A model generated the notes under the pieces. That model did not search any database. It saw nothing but the letters and a program-made list of their open reading frames with translations, and was not told where the DNA came from. The translations under genes and the position numbers were made by a program. Of a DNA stretch of 64,000 bases, positions 54,426-62,478 are shown in pieces. Source of the stretch: Oscillospiraceae bacterium (GTDB lineage: Bacteria > Bacillota > Clostridia > Oscillospirales > Ruminococcaceae); the NCBI GenBank assembly GCA_018110825.1, contig JAGBCL010000100.1, positions 140,734 through 204,733 on the forward strand. Reading direction: 5' to 3'. Position 1 is the stretch's first letter. Every line of letters begins with the position of its first letter.

Positions 54426-54983
54426 TTACACTTCGCAGTATTCTGCTCTGCCCTCACTGAAAATATCTCCGCCGCTGCAATCGTTACAGACAGTTACCGG
54501 GAATTTTTCAACATAAAGCCTCTTTACCGACTCACAGCCTAAATCCTCAAAAGCAATTACTTCACAGCTTTTGATACAGCTAGCCGCAAGTGCACCTGCA
54601 CCTCCGATTGCACAAAAATAAACAGCATTATTTCTCACAACAGCATCACGGACAGCTTGATTACGTTCGCCCTTGCCAATCATTCCGCAAAGGCCTTCAT
54701 CGAGAAGTCTCGGTGCAAACTTATCCATTCTTCCAGAAGTTGTCGGTCCACAGGAGCCAATCGGCTTACCTTCAGGTGCAGGAGTCGGACCAGCATAATA
54801 AATCACTGCATCCTTTATCTCAAACGGAAGTTTTTTTCCTTCGTCCATAATAGAATTAAATCGCTTATGTGCAGCATCACGAGCAGTATAAATTGTTCCC
54901 GTCAGAAGAACCTTATCCCCGATTTTAAGCTTCGGACAATAGCTTCTCAAATCAGAAACGTTGATTTCATAGACCTCTGCCAT
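54426..54983 (-). CDS. Class I fumarase/tartrate dehydratase, beta subunit
   Basis: A 185-residue Fe-S hydro-lyase C-terminal domain (FumA/B-type beta): LLTGTIYTARDAAHKR, YYAGPTPAPEGKPIGSCGPTTS, GRMDKFAP, IGKG and FCAIGGAGALAA. It normally works with an alpha subunit carrying the cluster, usually encoded next door; no alpha gene is in this window. ATG 54983 follows AGAGAGGG. Downstream of the DivIVA-like gene across a long hairpin. Confidence 0.93.
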   Translation of the reverse strand: MAEVYEINVSDLRSYCPKLKIGDKVLLTGTIYTARDAAHKRFNSIMDEGKKLPFEIKDAVIYYAGPTPAPEGKPIGSCGPTTSGRMDKFAPRLLDEGLCGMIGKGERNQAVRDAVVRNNAVYFCAIGGAGALAASCIKSCEVIAFEDLGCESVKRLYVEKFPVTVCNDCSGGDIFSEGRAEYCEV

Positions 54984-55002
54984 AATAAACCCTCTCTAAT
55001 AG

Positions 55003-55037
55003 TTAATGCTTAACCGACCAAAATCGGTTAAGCATAA
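55003..55037. other. Long hairpin between DivIVA-like and fumarase-beta genes
   Basis: ATGCTTAACCGA and TCGGTTAAGCAT form a 12-bp stem around a short loop. No T-tract; it may stabilise or partially terminate the message. Confidence 0.5.
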
Positions 55038-55056
55038 CATTACTTTTTAACTTAAA

Positions 55057-56013
55057 TTAAACCTCAGGATTTGCTTCAGCAGCAGCAGCGAGATTTTCAA
55101 GTTCGCTCATATCAAATCCTGCAAATGATGGCTTTGCAACAGCAGGTTTTTCTTCAACCTTTGGAGCTTCTTCAACAACAGGAGCAGGAGCTGGTGCCGG
55201 TGCTGGAGCTGGTGCCGGCTTAACAGCAGAAGCTGCAGGAGCACTGCCCTTCTTCATTGCACTCTGAGCATTGTCAAGCTGAGCTTTAGCTTCATCAAGT
55301 CTGGAAAGGCTCTCGCTTGAGAACATTTCGAGAACTTCCTTAAGCTTAACAACATTTTCGTCAATTTCAGCCATTTCTTCTTCAATCTGCTTTCTGATTT
55401 TATCAGCAGCAGCGCGCATTTCGGAACTCTTATCCTCTGCATCAGAAAGAATTCTGGATGCCTTTTCATCAGCATTCTTAACGATTGTGGAAGCCTTACC
55501 GTTAGCATCGTCAATAACCTGATTTGCAAGCTTCTTAGCATCCTCATCCATCTTATGAGCATTTTCCTTAGCCTGAGTAACGATTGTATTGGCAGTCTTC
55601 TGAGCCTCAATAAATACGTTGCTGAGGTCCATAGCGCTGCTGTCACCACCGCCGGAAGCAGCCTTATTCTTAGCTTCCTGAAGCTGGTCTTCGAGTTCAG
55701 CATTCTGAGCCTTGAGAGCTTCAATTTCCTTATCCTTGTTTGCAAGGTCATCTTCCATAGTCTTCATCTGAAGCTTGAGAGAGTCATTGCTTGTCTGGAG
55801 CTCTGTAATCTTAGCCTTATCAGCAGCAAGAAGTTCTTCATACTTTTCGCTGTCAACACCTGAACCGCCTGCACTTTCAAGCAGAGCCTTCTTTTCATCG
55901 AGTTCAGCCTCGAGTGTATAAATCTTGGTATTTAATTCGTCAACATAAGCAAGAACGTCTTTCTTATCAAATCCACCGAAGCTTACGGTTTTAAGGAAAC
56001 CTGTACCATCCAT
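55057..56013 (-). CDS. DivIVA-like coiled-coil protein
   Basis: A 318-residue cytoplasmic protein. The N-terminal VSFGGFDKKDVLAYVDELN matches the DivIVA lipid-binding start (GF/YDKKxVxxY), followed by long coiled coil (about residues 25-240, including a V-ATPase-subunit-like Ala-rich part) and a Pro/Ala/Glu-rich tail (APAPAPAPAPV). DivIVA-type proteins mark curved membrane at poles and septa. GGAGG lies 8 nt before ATG 56013. Confidence 0.82.
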   Translation of the reverse strand: MDGTGFLKTVSFGGFDKKDVLAYVDELNTKIYTLEAELDEKKALLESAGGSGVDSEKYEELLAADKAKITELQTSNDSLKLQMKTMEDDLANKDKEIEALKAQNAELEDQLQEAKNKAASGGGDSSAMDLSNVFIEAQKTANTIVTQAKENAHKMDEDAKKLANQVIDDANGKASTIVKNADEKASRILSDAEDKSSEMRAAADKIRKQIEEEMAEIDENVVKLKEVLEMFSSESLSRLDEAKAQLDNAQSAMKKGSAPAASAVKPAPAPAPAPAPAPVVEEAPKVEEKPAVAKPSFAGFDMSELENLAAAAEANPEV

Positions 56014-56083
56014 TGTGAATACCTCCAAAAACAAGATGTTTTTTTCATGTGCATTTATCGAAATTACACTTGAATACAATAAA

Positions 56084-56112
56084 ATTATATCACATATTAA
56101 AAAAATTCACAA
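56084..56112 (-). promoter_or_regulatory. Promoter of the DivIVA-like gene
   Basis: Minus strand TTGTGA, 17 nt, TATAAT. Confidence 0.62.
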
Positions 56113-56233
56113 GTACATTTACAAAAATTAATATACAAAAAATGCATTTATTTTTTAGTTATTTATAATAATTTTATTAACTCGATTCACAATCACAAAC
56201 AGCTTAAAGGTTTTCGTATAAATTCCGCTCAAG

Positions 56234-56839
56234 TTAGTTTTCAAAATGCATTTTCAGCTTTTCAACAAGTTCCAGAATATAAAACCGACATTCATAATTT
56301 TCAGGATTATTAAGCATTTCCAGTTCTTCATCTGTGAACACGCCCTCATAGTCCTCTATCTCGCCTGACACAGCAGGTATGCAAAGTGGCGGAAACATCA
56401 CACACCACCAGTTCTTCCCTTTCGCCTCACCTATTGTTATTCTGAGAGCTGAATACTTACCTGCAGGCATCGTTACCGAATCATACACACGCTTATCAAA
56501 ATACATTTCGGCAACCTCACATTTCACATCGTAATAATAGTTATTCTCAGTAATAACCTTTTCGGCGGTTGACCTTATATATTCCATATTATCTTCAGCA
56601 ACCTCAGCAGATTGCTCAGCATTTTCACAGTCTTCAAACAAATATGAACACTCTTCAAGAATTGCATCACGCACTTTAAGCTTTAACGTCTGGTCCTCAT
56701 TGCTGTCCGAGTTGGCAAGAATGTGAAGTCGGAACACCGTATCGGTTATTGAGTCATACTCCTCCGCAAATCCGCAGAATCCAGCACTGAACACAGATAT
56801 TATCATTCCCAGAAGCATTGCAAGTTCAAGTTTTTTCAT
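56234..56839 (-). CDS. spoIIR: Stage II sporulation protein R
   Basis: Secreted signalling protein that triggers SpoIIGA-dependent processing of pro-sigma-E during sporulation. The 201-residue protein has a signal/anchor segment (about residues 4-24), FRLHILANSDSNEDQTLKLKVRD (core RLHILANSDS, about 38), and the family hallmark KNWWCVMFPPLCIP (about 142). AGGAGG precedes ATG 56839. Confidence 0.93.
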   Translation of the reverse strand: MKKLELAMLLGMIISVFSAGFCGFAEEYDSITDTVFRLHILANSDSNEDQTLKLKVRDAILEECSYLFEDCENAEQSAEVAEDNMEYIRSTAEKVITENNYYYDVKCEVAEMYFDKRVYDSVTMPAGKYSALRITIGEAKGKNWWCVMFPPLCIPAVSGEIEDYEGVFTDEELEMLNNPENYECRFYILELVEKLKMHFEN

Positions 56840-56923
56840 AAGTTTTTCCTCCTGTCTTGTGTAGGAATTATTACACATAACAGGAATTTTTATACATCAT
56901 CCAAGAAAAAAATTTAAAAATAC

Positions 56924-56952
56924 TTGACAAATGTAATCAAAAGCGATATAAT
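56924..56952 (+). promoter_or_regulatory. tRNA-Thr promoter
   Basis: TTGACA, 17 nt, TATAAT, ending 20 nt before the tRNA. Confidence 0.8.
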
Positions 56953-56971
56953 GATTAAGCACTTATGGTGC

Positions 56972-57047
56972 GCTATCTTAGCTCAGTTGGTAGAGCACAT
57001 CCTTGGTAAGGATGAGGTCGTCGGTTCAAATCCGATAGATAGCTCCA
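56972..57047 (+). tRNA. tRNA-Thr (GGT)
   Basis: 76-nt tRNA: acceptor GCTATCT pairs with AGATAGC, discriminator T, encoded CCA; D-arm GCTC...GAGC; anticodon stem CATCC/GGATG with loop TTGGTAA (anticodon GGT); T-arm TTCAAAT loop. Confidence 0.97.
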
Positions 57048-57108
57048 TTTAGAAAGCCGTCCCCGAGTCTGCATAGGGGGCGGTTCTTCTATCGGTAATA
57101 GTTTACTG

Positions 57109-57130
57109 GACGGGGTTTCCCGTCTTTTTT
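57109..57130 (+). terminator. tRNA-Thr terminator
   Basis: GACGGG GTTT CCCGTC followed by TTTTTT; another hairpin (CCGTCCCC with GGGGGCGG, 57057-57083) precedes it. Confidence 0.85.
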
Positions 57131-57140
57131 ATTTTTGTCG

Positions 57141-58205
57141 CTATCGAAGCACTTGCTTCAGTTCACTTTCAAGTTCTGCAGCGATTGAATTTACTTTATC
57201 AAAATCTATACTTTTTATATAGTATGCTTCAAGCTTATCATGCTCTGCTTTCGCATTGACAAGTGCATTCACCGCCTCGTCACGCAGTTCCTTTACAGCA
57301 CCCTCATTGAACCTGATACGCATTTTCCGCTGACGAATGATATTTTTATCATAAAAACGTTTGAAATTTATCACTTGCTTCTCGGCAATATCAAGATTGT
57401 TGACAGGAGTTGCTGACATCAATGCAAGTTTCAGCTCAGGGATAAAAATGTGTTCAAACTTATTGCCGTTCAGAATTGTAATCTGACTTACACATACGTC
57501 ATAACCCTTGTTCAGGGCAATATCAGTAAATTTACGCAAAAATGCTTCAGAACCATAATAAAGATTATCATTAAGAAGGTAGATTGTATATCCTTCCGGC
57601 ACGTTGGTTACATATCCCTTCGGGGTAAGTGCAGAAAGCTGTCGGTACAAAATAATACTTTCATCATGCTCCTGTTTCTTAGGGAGCAGTTTTTTTGCGA
57701 ATCTTTCTGTAAATCCATCAAGTTTTTCGTCATTCAAAGAAAGCTTACCGATTTGAGCAGTATCCTCTGCAACAGATGACAGTGCCGTTACATATCGGCG
57801 ACAGATATTGTGGAAGCGGAGATAATCTGCTGTTTTTGATATGATTTCAGGTTTGTTTTTCTGCAGGAGTTTTCCGTTCCAGCAACTGCCCAGGTCAACA
57901 AGCTGCTGTACTGCTCCCGGAAATTCCGGGTCAAAGGTATGCGGTGCTGTACCATCTACAAAAACTATCCCTGATTTTACAAACACAACTGCATCAAGTG
58001 AATCTGGGTCACTGGAACAATAATAAAGTTCCTTTTCTTCATCGGGAAATGCAGCAGCAAGCTTTTTCATAAGCGAGGATTTCCCTGTTCCTGGTCCGCC
58101 CTTGATTATGTAGGTATGATAATCTGTATCGAAAATTGTATCTCCAAACCGTGTTTTAAAGCCGTTGGGAGAGGTTCCTCCAAGAAAAAAGATGTTATTT
58201 TCCAT
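57141..58205 (-). CDS. P-loop ATPase-like protein (PRK06851-type)
   Basis: A 354-residue protein with a clear Walker A IIKGGPGTGKSSLMKKL (about residue 35) and a repeat-like two-half layout typical of an uncharacterised Clostridia/Bacilli ATPase family: YYCSSDPDSLDAVVF and GIVFVDGTAPHTFDPEFPGA are shared features. C-terminal third is coiled coil. Role unknown; related proteins are found near spore or carbohydrate genes. ATG 58205. Confidence 0.8.
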   Translation of the reverse strand: MENNIFFLGGTSPNGFKTRFGDTIFDTDYHTYIIKGGPGTGKSSLMKKLAAAFPDEEKELYYCSSDPDSLDAVVFVKSGIVFVDGTAPHTFDPEFPGAVQQLVDLGSCWNGKLLQKNKPEIISKTADYLRFHNICRRYVTALSSVAEDTAQIGKLSLNDEKLDGFTERFAKKLLPKKQEHDESIILYRQLSALTPKGYVTNVPEGYTIYLLNDNLYYGSEAFLRKFTDIALNKGYDVCVSQITILNGNKFEHIFIPELKLALMSATPVNNLDIAEKQVINFKRFYDKNIIRQRKMRIRFNEGAVKELRDEAVNALVNAKAEHDKLEAYYIKSIDFDKVNSIAAELESELKQVLR

Positions 58206-58400
58206 TAAATCAACTCCATTCTTAATCTGATTTATAATATGTTATTGCAAGGTATTTGGTGAAAATATTTCACTTTGTAAAGAAGATTGCAAAAATCAAC
58301 ATTTCATTTGGCTAAAGTGCCAAAATTTATTTTTCCTCTTTATTTTTCAAATATTATATGTTATAATAATGAACAATATATAAACAAGGAGAGTGACTAT

Positions 58401-59069
58401 ATGACCGCATACAGCCGTGAACTCTGGAAATCTATTATGGAACGCACTGCAAAAAATCTTGAAGCAAACAATATGAAATGTTATATTGCTGATACAAAGG
58501 ATGATGTTATTCCACTTATCAAGGAAATTATGCAGGAAGGCGACACTGTTGCCTGCGGCGGTTCTATGACTCTTGCCGAATGTGGTGTTCACGAACTTCT
58601 GAAATCGGGTACATATAATTACCTTGACCGTGACGGTAAGTCAGGCGATGAGCTTCAGGCTGTTTTCAGAGGCGCTTTTTCTGCTGACTGCTACCTTTCA
58701 AGTGCAAACGCTATTACAGAAAACGGAGAACTTTACAATGTTGATGGCAACAGCAATCGTGTTGCAGCAATTTGTTTCGGCCCTAAGTCCGTTATCATTG
58801 TTGCGGGAAGAAACAAAATCGTTCGTTCACTTGATGATGCTGTTATTCGTGTAAAAAGAATTGCTGCTCCGATGAACACTGCTCGTCTTGGCTGTGAAAC
58901 ATACTGCAACAGCAAGGGCGAATGTATGTCACTTGCTTCAGGCGGCAACTGCATGACTGACGGCTGCAAAAGTGCTTCAAGAATATGCTGTTCCTATGTT
59001 GTAACTGCTCAGCAGCGTATCAAGGACAGAATAAAGGTTATTCTTGTTAATGAAGAATTGGGATTTTAA
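58401..59069 (+). CDS. LUD-domain protein (LutC/DUF162-like)
   Basis: A 222-residue stand-alone LUD domain: TVACGGSMTLAECGVHELL (about residue 52), LSSANAITENGELYNVDGNSNRVAAICFGP and VGRNKIV-equivalent VAGRNKIVRSLDDAV (about 135), CxxxC-type cysteines near the C-terminus (NCMTDGCKSASRICCS). LUD proteins take part in lactate oxidation complexes, but lutA/lutB are not adjacent. AAGGAG precedes ATG 58401. Confidence 0.9.
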   Translation: MTAYSRELWKSIMERTAKNLEANNMKCYIADTKDDVIPLIKEIMQEGDTVACGGSMTLAECGVHELLKSGTYNYLDRDGKSGDELQAVFRGAFSADCYLSSANAITENGELYNVDGNSNRVAAICFGPKSVIIVAGRNKIVRSLDDAVIRVKRIAAPMNTARLGCETYCNSKGECMSLASGGNCMTDGCKSASRICCSYVVTAQQRIKDRIKVILVNEELGF

Positions 59070-59163
59070 GAAAGTTCACTTTATATTACTCAAGGGTTGC
59101 AATTATTATTGTTATTACACATTTAACTCTAATTTTTATATGAATTTATCTGTAATAAATTAA

Positions 59164-59192
59164 TTGCAAAATCGTTTTCAATGATGTATAAT
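59164..59192 (+). promoter_or_regulatory. Promoter with no ORF behind it
   Basis: TTGCAA, 17 nt, TATAAT; followed about 60 nt later by a strong terminator. Confidence 0.55.
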
Positions 59193-59198
59193 ATAATC

Positions 59199-59290
59199 AA
59201 CATCAAGGAACAAATAAAACCCTTGACTCTCTCTTAAAATATTTTTTATTAAGAAAAACGGACATTTGCTCGATGTCCGTTTTTTATTTT
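59199..59290 (+). ncRNA. Candidate small RNA
   Basis: A ~90-nt transcript is predicted between the promoter at 59164-59192 and the terminator at 59254-59287. It contains no ATG and no credible ORF. The rest of the 350-nt gap 59070-59419 shows only the next gene's promoter. Prediction from sequence alone. Confidence 0.4.
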
Positions 59291-59293
59291 TAC
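59254..59293 (+). terminator. Strong terminator in the intergenic region
   Basis: AAAAACGGACAT pairs with ATGTCCGTTTTT around TTGCTCG, with a further T-tract. Confidence 0.85.
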
Positions 59294-59349
59294 TAAAGTT
59301 TTATAGTGTTCTGCCGATAAATATTTTGTAAAGTTTTTTTAGAAAACTG

Positions 59350-59378
59350 TTGAAATTCTGAAAGCATTGTGCTATAAT
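59350..59378 (+). promoter_or_regulatory. Promoter of the dehydratase-like gene
   Basis: TTGAAA, 17 nt, TATAAT with extended -10 TGC. Confidence 0.72.
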
Positions 59379-59419
59379 GATTATGAGGAATTATAGTTTT
59401 TAAGGAGCTTCATGTTATT

Positions 59420-60670
59420 ATGGCCGAACTTATTTACAATGAGCAGGGGCGTTTGCTTTTTACAGAAGAAATGCGCAAGGAATATACCATACTTATTCCG
59501 CAGATGCTCCCTATACATTTTACCCTGCTTGAAAAGATTTTCAATAATCACGGCTATAAGGTAAAGCTTCTTACTTCTACTGGAAGAAAAATTATCGACG
59601 AGGGTCTGAGAAATGTTCATAATGACACTTGTTACCCCGCTTTGCTGGTTATCGGTCAGATGATGGATGCTCTCAAATCAGGTGAATATGACCTGAACAA
59701 GACCGCTCTAATGATTACTCAGACCGGCGGTGGCTGCCGTGCTTCAAACTATATCAATCTTCTCAGAAAAGCTTTGAAAAATAATGGAATGGCTCATATT
59801 CCTGTTGTTTCTCTCAATCTTTCAAATATGGAAAAGAATCCGGGTTTCAAACTGTCTGTTGATTTGCTGTTTGACCTTATTATTGCTATCTGCTATGCAG
59901 ACACTCTGATGTGGATTGGTAATCAGGTTCGTCCTTATGAAAATAACAAGGGCGATTCTGACAAGCTTATTGACAAATGGGTTGATGAATTGATGGCAAG
60001 AGGATTTTCACTTCCTGCTTTCAACAAGACAATCCGTGAAATTCTTGCTGATTTTGAGAAAATTCCTTACACAAAATCCGAAAAAGTCAAGGTCGGCATT
60101 GTTGGTGAAATTTACATCAAGTATGCTCCTCTTGGCAACAACTGTCTTGAAGAGTTTCTGCGTGGTGAAGATGTTGAGGTTGTTGTTCCGGGTCTGCTGG
60201 ACTTTATCCTCTTCATGTGCGACCATCATATTGTTGACACTCAGATTTACCATGTAAGATATAAAAAATACATCGGTTCGGGTGCATTGAAACTGTTCCT
60301 GAAAAAGATGCAGAATACTATTATCAAAAACGTTGAAAAAACACGCTTTAATCCCCCTGCTCATTTTGAGGAGACAAAGAAAAATGTTCTCCCTTATGTT
60401 TCACCTGCAAACAAGATGGGTGAAGGCTGGCTGCTTACTGCGGAAATGGTTGAACTCGTTCACAGTGGTGTAAACAATATTGTTTGTGCACAGCCTTTCG
60501 GCTGTCTGCCGAATCATATTGTGGGCAAGGGTATGATAAGAAAAATCCGTGCTGTTCACCCTGATGCAAATATTGTTGCTATCGACTATGACCCCGGTGC
60601 TACAAAAGTTAATCAGGAAAATCGTATCAAGCTTATGCTCTCAACTGCTAAGACTAAGCTTGGCAAATAA
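59420..60670 (+). CDS. 2-hydroxyacyl-CoA dehydratase/activase-related protein (C-terminal half type)
   Basis: A 416-residue protein resembling the C-terminal third of the large BcrA/BadF-DUF2229-HgdB-like proteins of Clostridia: IIDEGLRNVHNDTCYPALLVIGQ, MITQTGGGCRASNYINLLRKAL (Cys for a cluster) and CAQPFGCLPNHIVGKGMIRK. The activase (ASKHA) part that is often on the same chain is missing and is not next to it, so its partner must be elsewhere. Substrate unknown. Co-directional with the following unknown gene. Confidence 0.85.
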   Translation: MAELIYNEQGRLLFTEEMRKEYTILIPQMLPIHFTLLEKIFNNHGYKVKLLTSTGRKIIDEGLRNVHNDTCYPALLVIGQMMDALKSGEYDLNKTALMITQTGGGCRASNYINLLRKALKNNGMAHIPVVSLNLSNMEKNPGFKLSVDLLFDLIIAICYADTLMWIGNQVRPYENNKGDSDKLIDKWVDELMARGFSLPAFNKTIREILADFEKIPYTKSEKVKVGIVGEIYIKYAPLGNNCLEEFLRGEDVEVVVPGLLDFILFMCDHHIVDTQIYHVRYKKYIGSGALKLFLKKMQNTIIKNVEKTRFNPPAHFEETKKNVLPYVSPANKMGEGWLLTAEMVELVHSGVNNIVCAQPFGCLPNHIVGKGMIRKIRAVHPDANIVAIDYDPGATKVNQENRIKLMLSTAKTKLGK

Positions 60671-60690
60671 TACAGAAAGGATGCGGTGCT

Positions 60691-61452
60691 ATGTCTTTGT
60701 ACGGAATTAATGCTTATACTTCAAATTCATATTACAGCTCTTTGCTTTCAGGCAAAAATCAGTCACTTGCTGACTCGCTTTCTTCTTTTAACAAGAACGC
60801 TTCCAACAGCAATCTTTCAAGCATGCTCAATGCTGTAAAGGTTGATGGCAATACTGACCTTCATACTCTTGCAAGAACTGTTGACCTTGTTCGTTCAAGA
60901 AAGTTCCAGAACAATCTTACAGAAGAACTCAAGAAGCAGTTTGAAAGTGACAGCAAAACTGCCACAAGCGAGGATGAACTCAAGCTTGCTGAAAACGCAA
61001 AAAATTTAAGCAGCTATGCAGGTGCACTTGCTTACAACGGCAGTTCAATCAAAGAGCCTGACCAGATGATTGCTGCTGTCAAGGATTTTACAGAAAGCTA
61101 TAACGCGACTCTTGACGGACTTCAGAAAACTGACAGCCTCAATGCACTTGAAAAAGGCGTTTCCCTTGTCAACACAACAAAAGCTTATGCACGTGCACTT
61201 TCAAGAGTTGGTATTGTAGTTGGCAGTGACAACAGACTTACTGTCAATGAAGAAAATGTCAAGAAAGCTACAGCTGAAAATTTCCGTTCCCTTTTCTCAG
61301 GAAACTATTCTTACGCAAATAAAGTTGCTGACAAGGCTTCTTACATAAGCCGTGCTGCTGACCTCAAGGCACAGGTTACATATAATGTCAAGGGCAATCT
61401 TGATTACTACAACAAGATGGCTGCAAGTATGATTTTTGATGACAAAATCTGA
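60691..61452 (+). CDS. Hypothetical protein, FliD-like C-terminal region
   Basis: A 253-residue Ser/Asn/Ala-rich soluble protein. The stretch AAVKDFTESYNATLDGL...ALSRVGIVVGSDNRLTVNEENVKKAT...FRSLFSG resembles the D1 helical and short hairpin part of flagellar cap/hook-associated proteins, but the rest does not match and no flagellar genes are present. Starts 20 nt after the dehydratase-like gene with AGAAAGGA. Function unknown. Confidence 0.7.
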   Translation: MSLYGINAYTSNSYYSSLLSGKNQSLADSLSSFNKNASNSNLSSMLNAVKVDGNTDLHTLARTVDLVRSRKFQNNLTEELKKQFESDSKTATSEDELKLAENAKNLSSYAGALAYNGSSIKEPDQMIAAVKDFTESYNATLDGLQKTDSLNALEKGVSLVNTTKAYARALSRVGIVVGSDNRLTVNEENVKKATAENFRSLFSGNYSYANKVADKASYISRAADLKAQVTYNVKGNLDYYNKMAASMIFDDKI

Positions 61453-61459
61453 TATTACC

Positions 61460-61490
61460 AATCTCCGTATCATTGATACGGAGATTTTTT
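61460..61490 (+). terminator. Terminator
   Basis: AATCTCCGTATC pairs with GATACGGAGATT around ATT, then TTTT. Confidence 0.88.
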
Positions 61491-61491
61491 G

Positions 61492-61520
61492 TTGCATTGT
61501 TACAGATAATATGTTATAAT
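61492..61520 (+). promoter_or_regulatory. Promoter of the last membrane-protein gene
   Basis: TTGCAT, 17 nt, TATAAT. Confidence 0.65.
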
Positions 61521-61548
61521 TACTTTGACAAAAACTTTGGAGGTAATT

Positions 61549-62382
61549 ATGGACAAAAATGAAATTATTTTCAATCCTGAAATGCCACTCGCACATTATG
61601 AAAAGTGTCACAAACGATTTCTGAATTACAGGTTTTCTGTTTCATTCGGTACAGCTATTATAATTGCTGCTTTTATTTTAGGATTTCTCAGTATAATGTA
61701 TGCGCCTGCAGCTATGGCGGTTTTCTTTGCAACGGGAATTCCATTTTCACTTATTTCGCTTATCGGCTGCTACGCAAGACGTCCTAAAGCTTGTCTGTTT
61801 TCTATTCCGTTGGCACTTGTTGCAGGCGTTACAACGGTAACAGGCGGAGAAGCAATTTCGATTTTCGCTTTGCTTGCTTACGTTGTTTCTGCACTTACTG
61901 TTTTCAGAGCTGCACACGATATTTCGGCTCTTGTTGAAATCAAGGACTTACCAGGATATCCGATGTTCGATGCTTCGCTTGATGATGCAAGCTTTGCGGC
62001 AATGGATGAAATGGGTGCAGGTGAAATACTTGCTGATGAACCTGTTGTTTATGAGGAAGTACGCGGCAAACGTTTCATTGCACCTCTGGAACCGTCTGAG
62101 GATATGGATGAAATAATTACGACGGGAATGGCGGTTACGGAGGAAGAAAAACAGCTTACTGCGTATGAGCGTGAAACAGCTAAGGAGGTAAGCGATGTTC
62201 CTGAGGATTTGCGTGATGAGGTTGCGCAGAGTCTTGGGCATCTTGCTCCAAATCTTGCGGAATACGAAAAGGCGGCAGCGGAGGAACGTGAGAAAAATTC
62301 CGACTATGCTTACGAAAAGATGATGAAGGTTCAGGAAGGCAAGAATAACAGTAATATTTCCGATGTAGATTTGTTTGGATAA
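61549..62382 (+). CDS. Hypothetical membrane protein
   Basis: A 277-residue protein with four membrane segments (about residues 28-125) and a long acidic cytoplasmic tail rich in Glu/Asp/Met. No domain recognised. ATG 61549 follows TTGGAGG. Its stop lies 7 nt from the left end of an inserted mobile element, so the element integrated just after this gene without breaking it. Confidence 0.7.
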   Translation: MDKNEIIFNPEMPLAHYEKCHKRFLNYRFSVSFGTAIIIAAFILGFLSIMYAPAAMAVFFATGIPFSLISLIGCYARRPKACLFSIPLALVAGVTTVTGGEAISIFALLAYVVSALTVFRAAHDISALVEIKDLPGYPMFDASLDDASFAAMDEMGAGEILADEPVVYEEVRGKRFIAPLEPSEDMDEIITTGMAVTEEEKQLTAYERETAKEVSDVPEDLRDEVAQSLGHLAPNLAEYEKAAAEEREKNSDYAYEKMMKVQEGKNNSNISDVDLFG

Positions 62383-62389
62383 AATTTAT

Positions 62390-62427
62390 GGGTACTCTGA
62401 AAAAGCGACCACCCATATAGAAGTATT
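62390..62427 (+). repeat. Mobile element left end (attachment-site half)
   Basis: GGGTACTC-N15-CCATATAGAAGTATT. Homology with the scar at 41840 begins exactly at GGGTACTC, which marks the likely element boundary. Confidence 0.6.
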
Positions 62428-62439
62428 TAATATGTAACC

Positions 62440-62478
62440 GAAAGGTTGTGTAGGAAAATCCTACGCAGCCTTTCTTTT
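62440..62478 (-). terminator. Recombinase terminator
   Basis: Minus strand AAAGGCTGCGTAGGA pairs with TCCTACACAACCTTT (G-T and one mismatch allowed); the stem contains the recombinase stop codon. The same hairpin is at the 41.9-kb scar. Confidence 0.7.
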
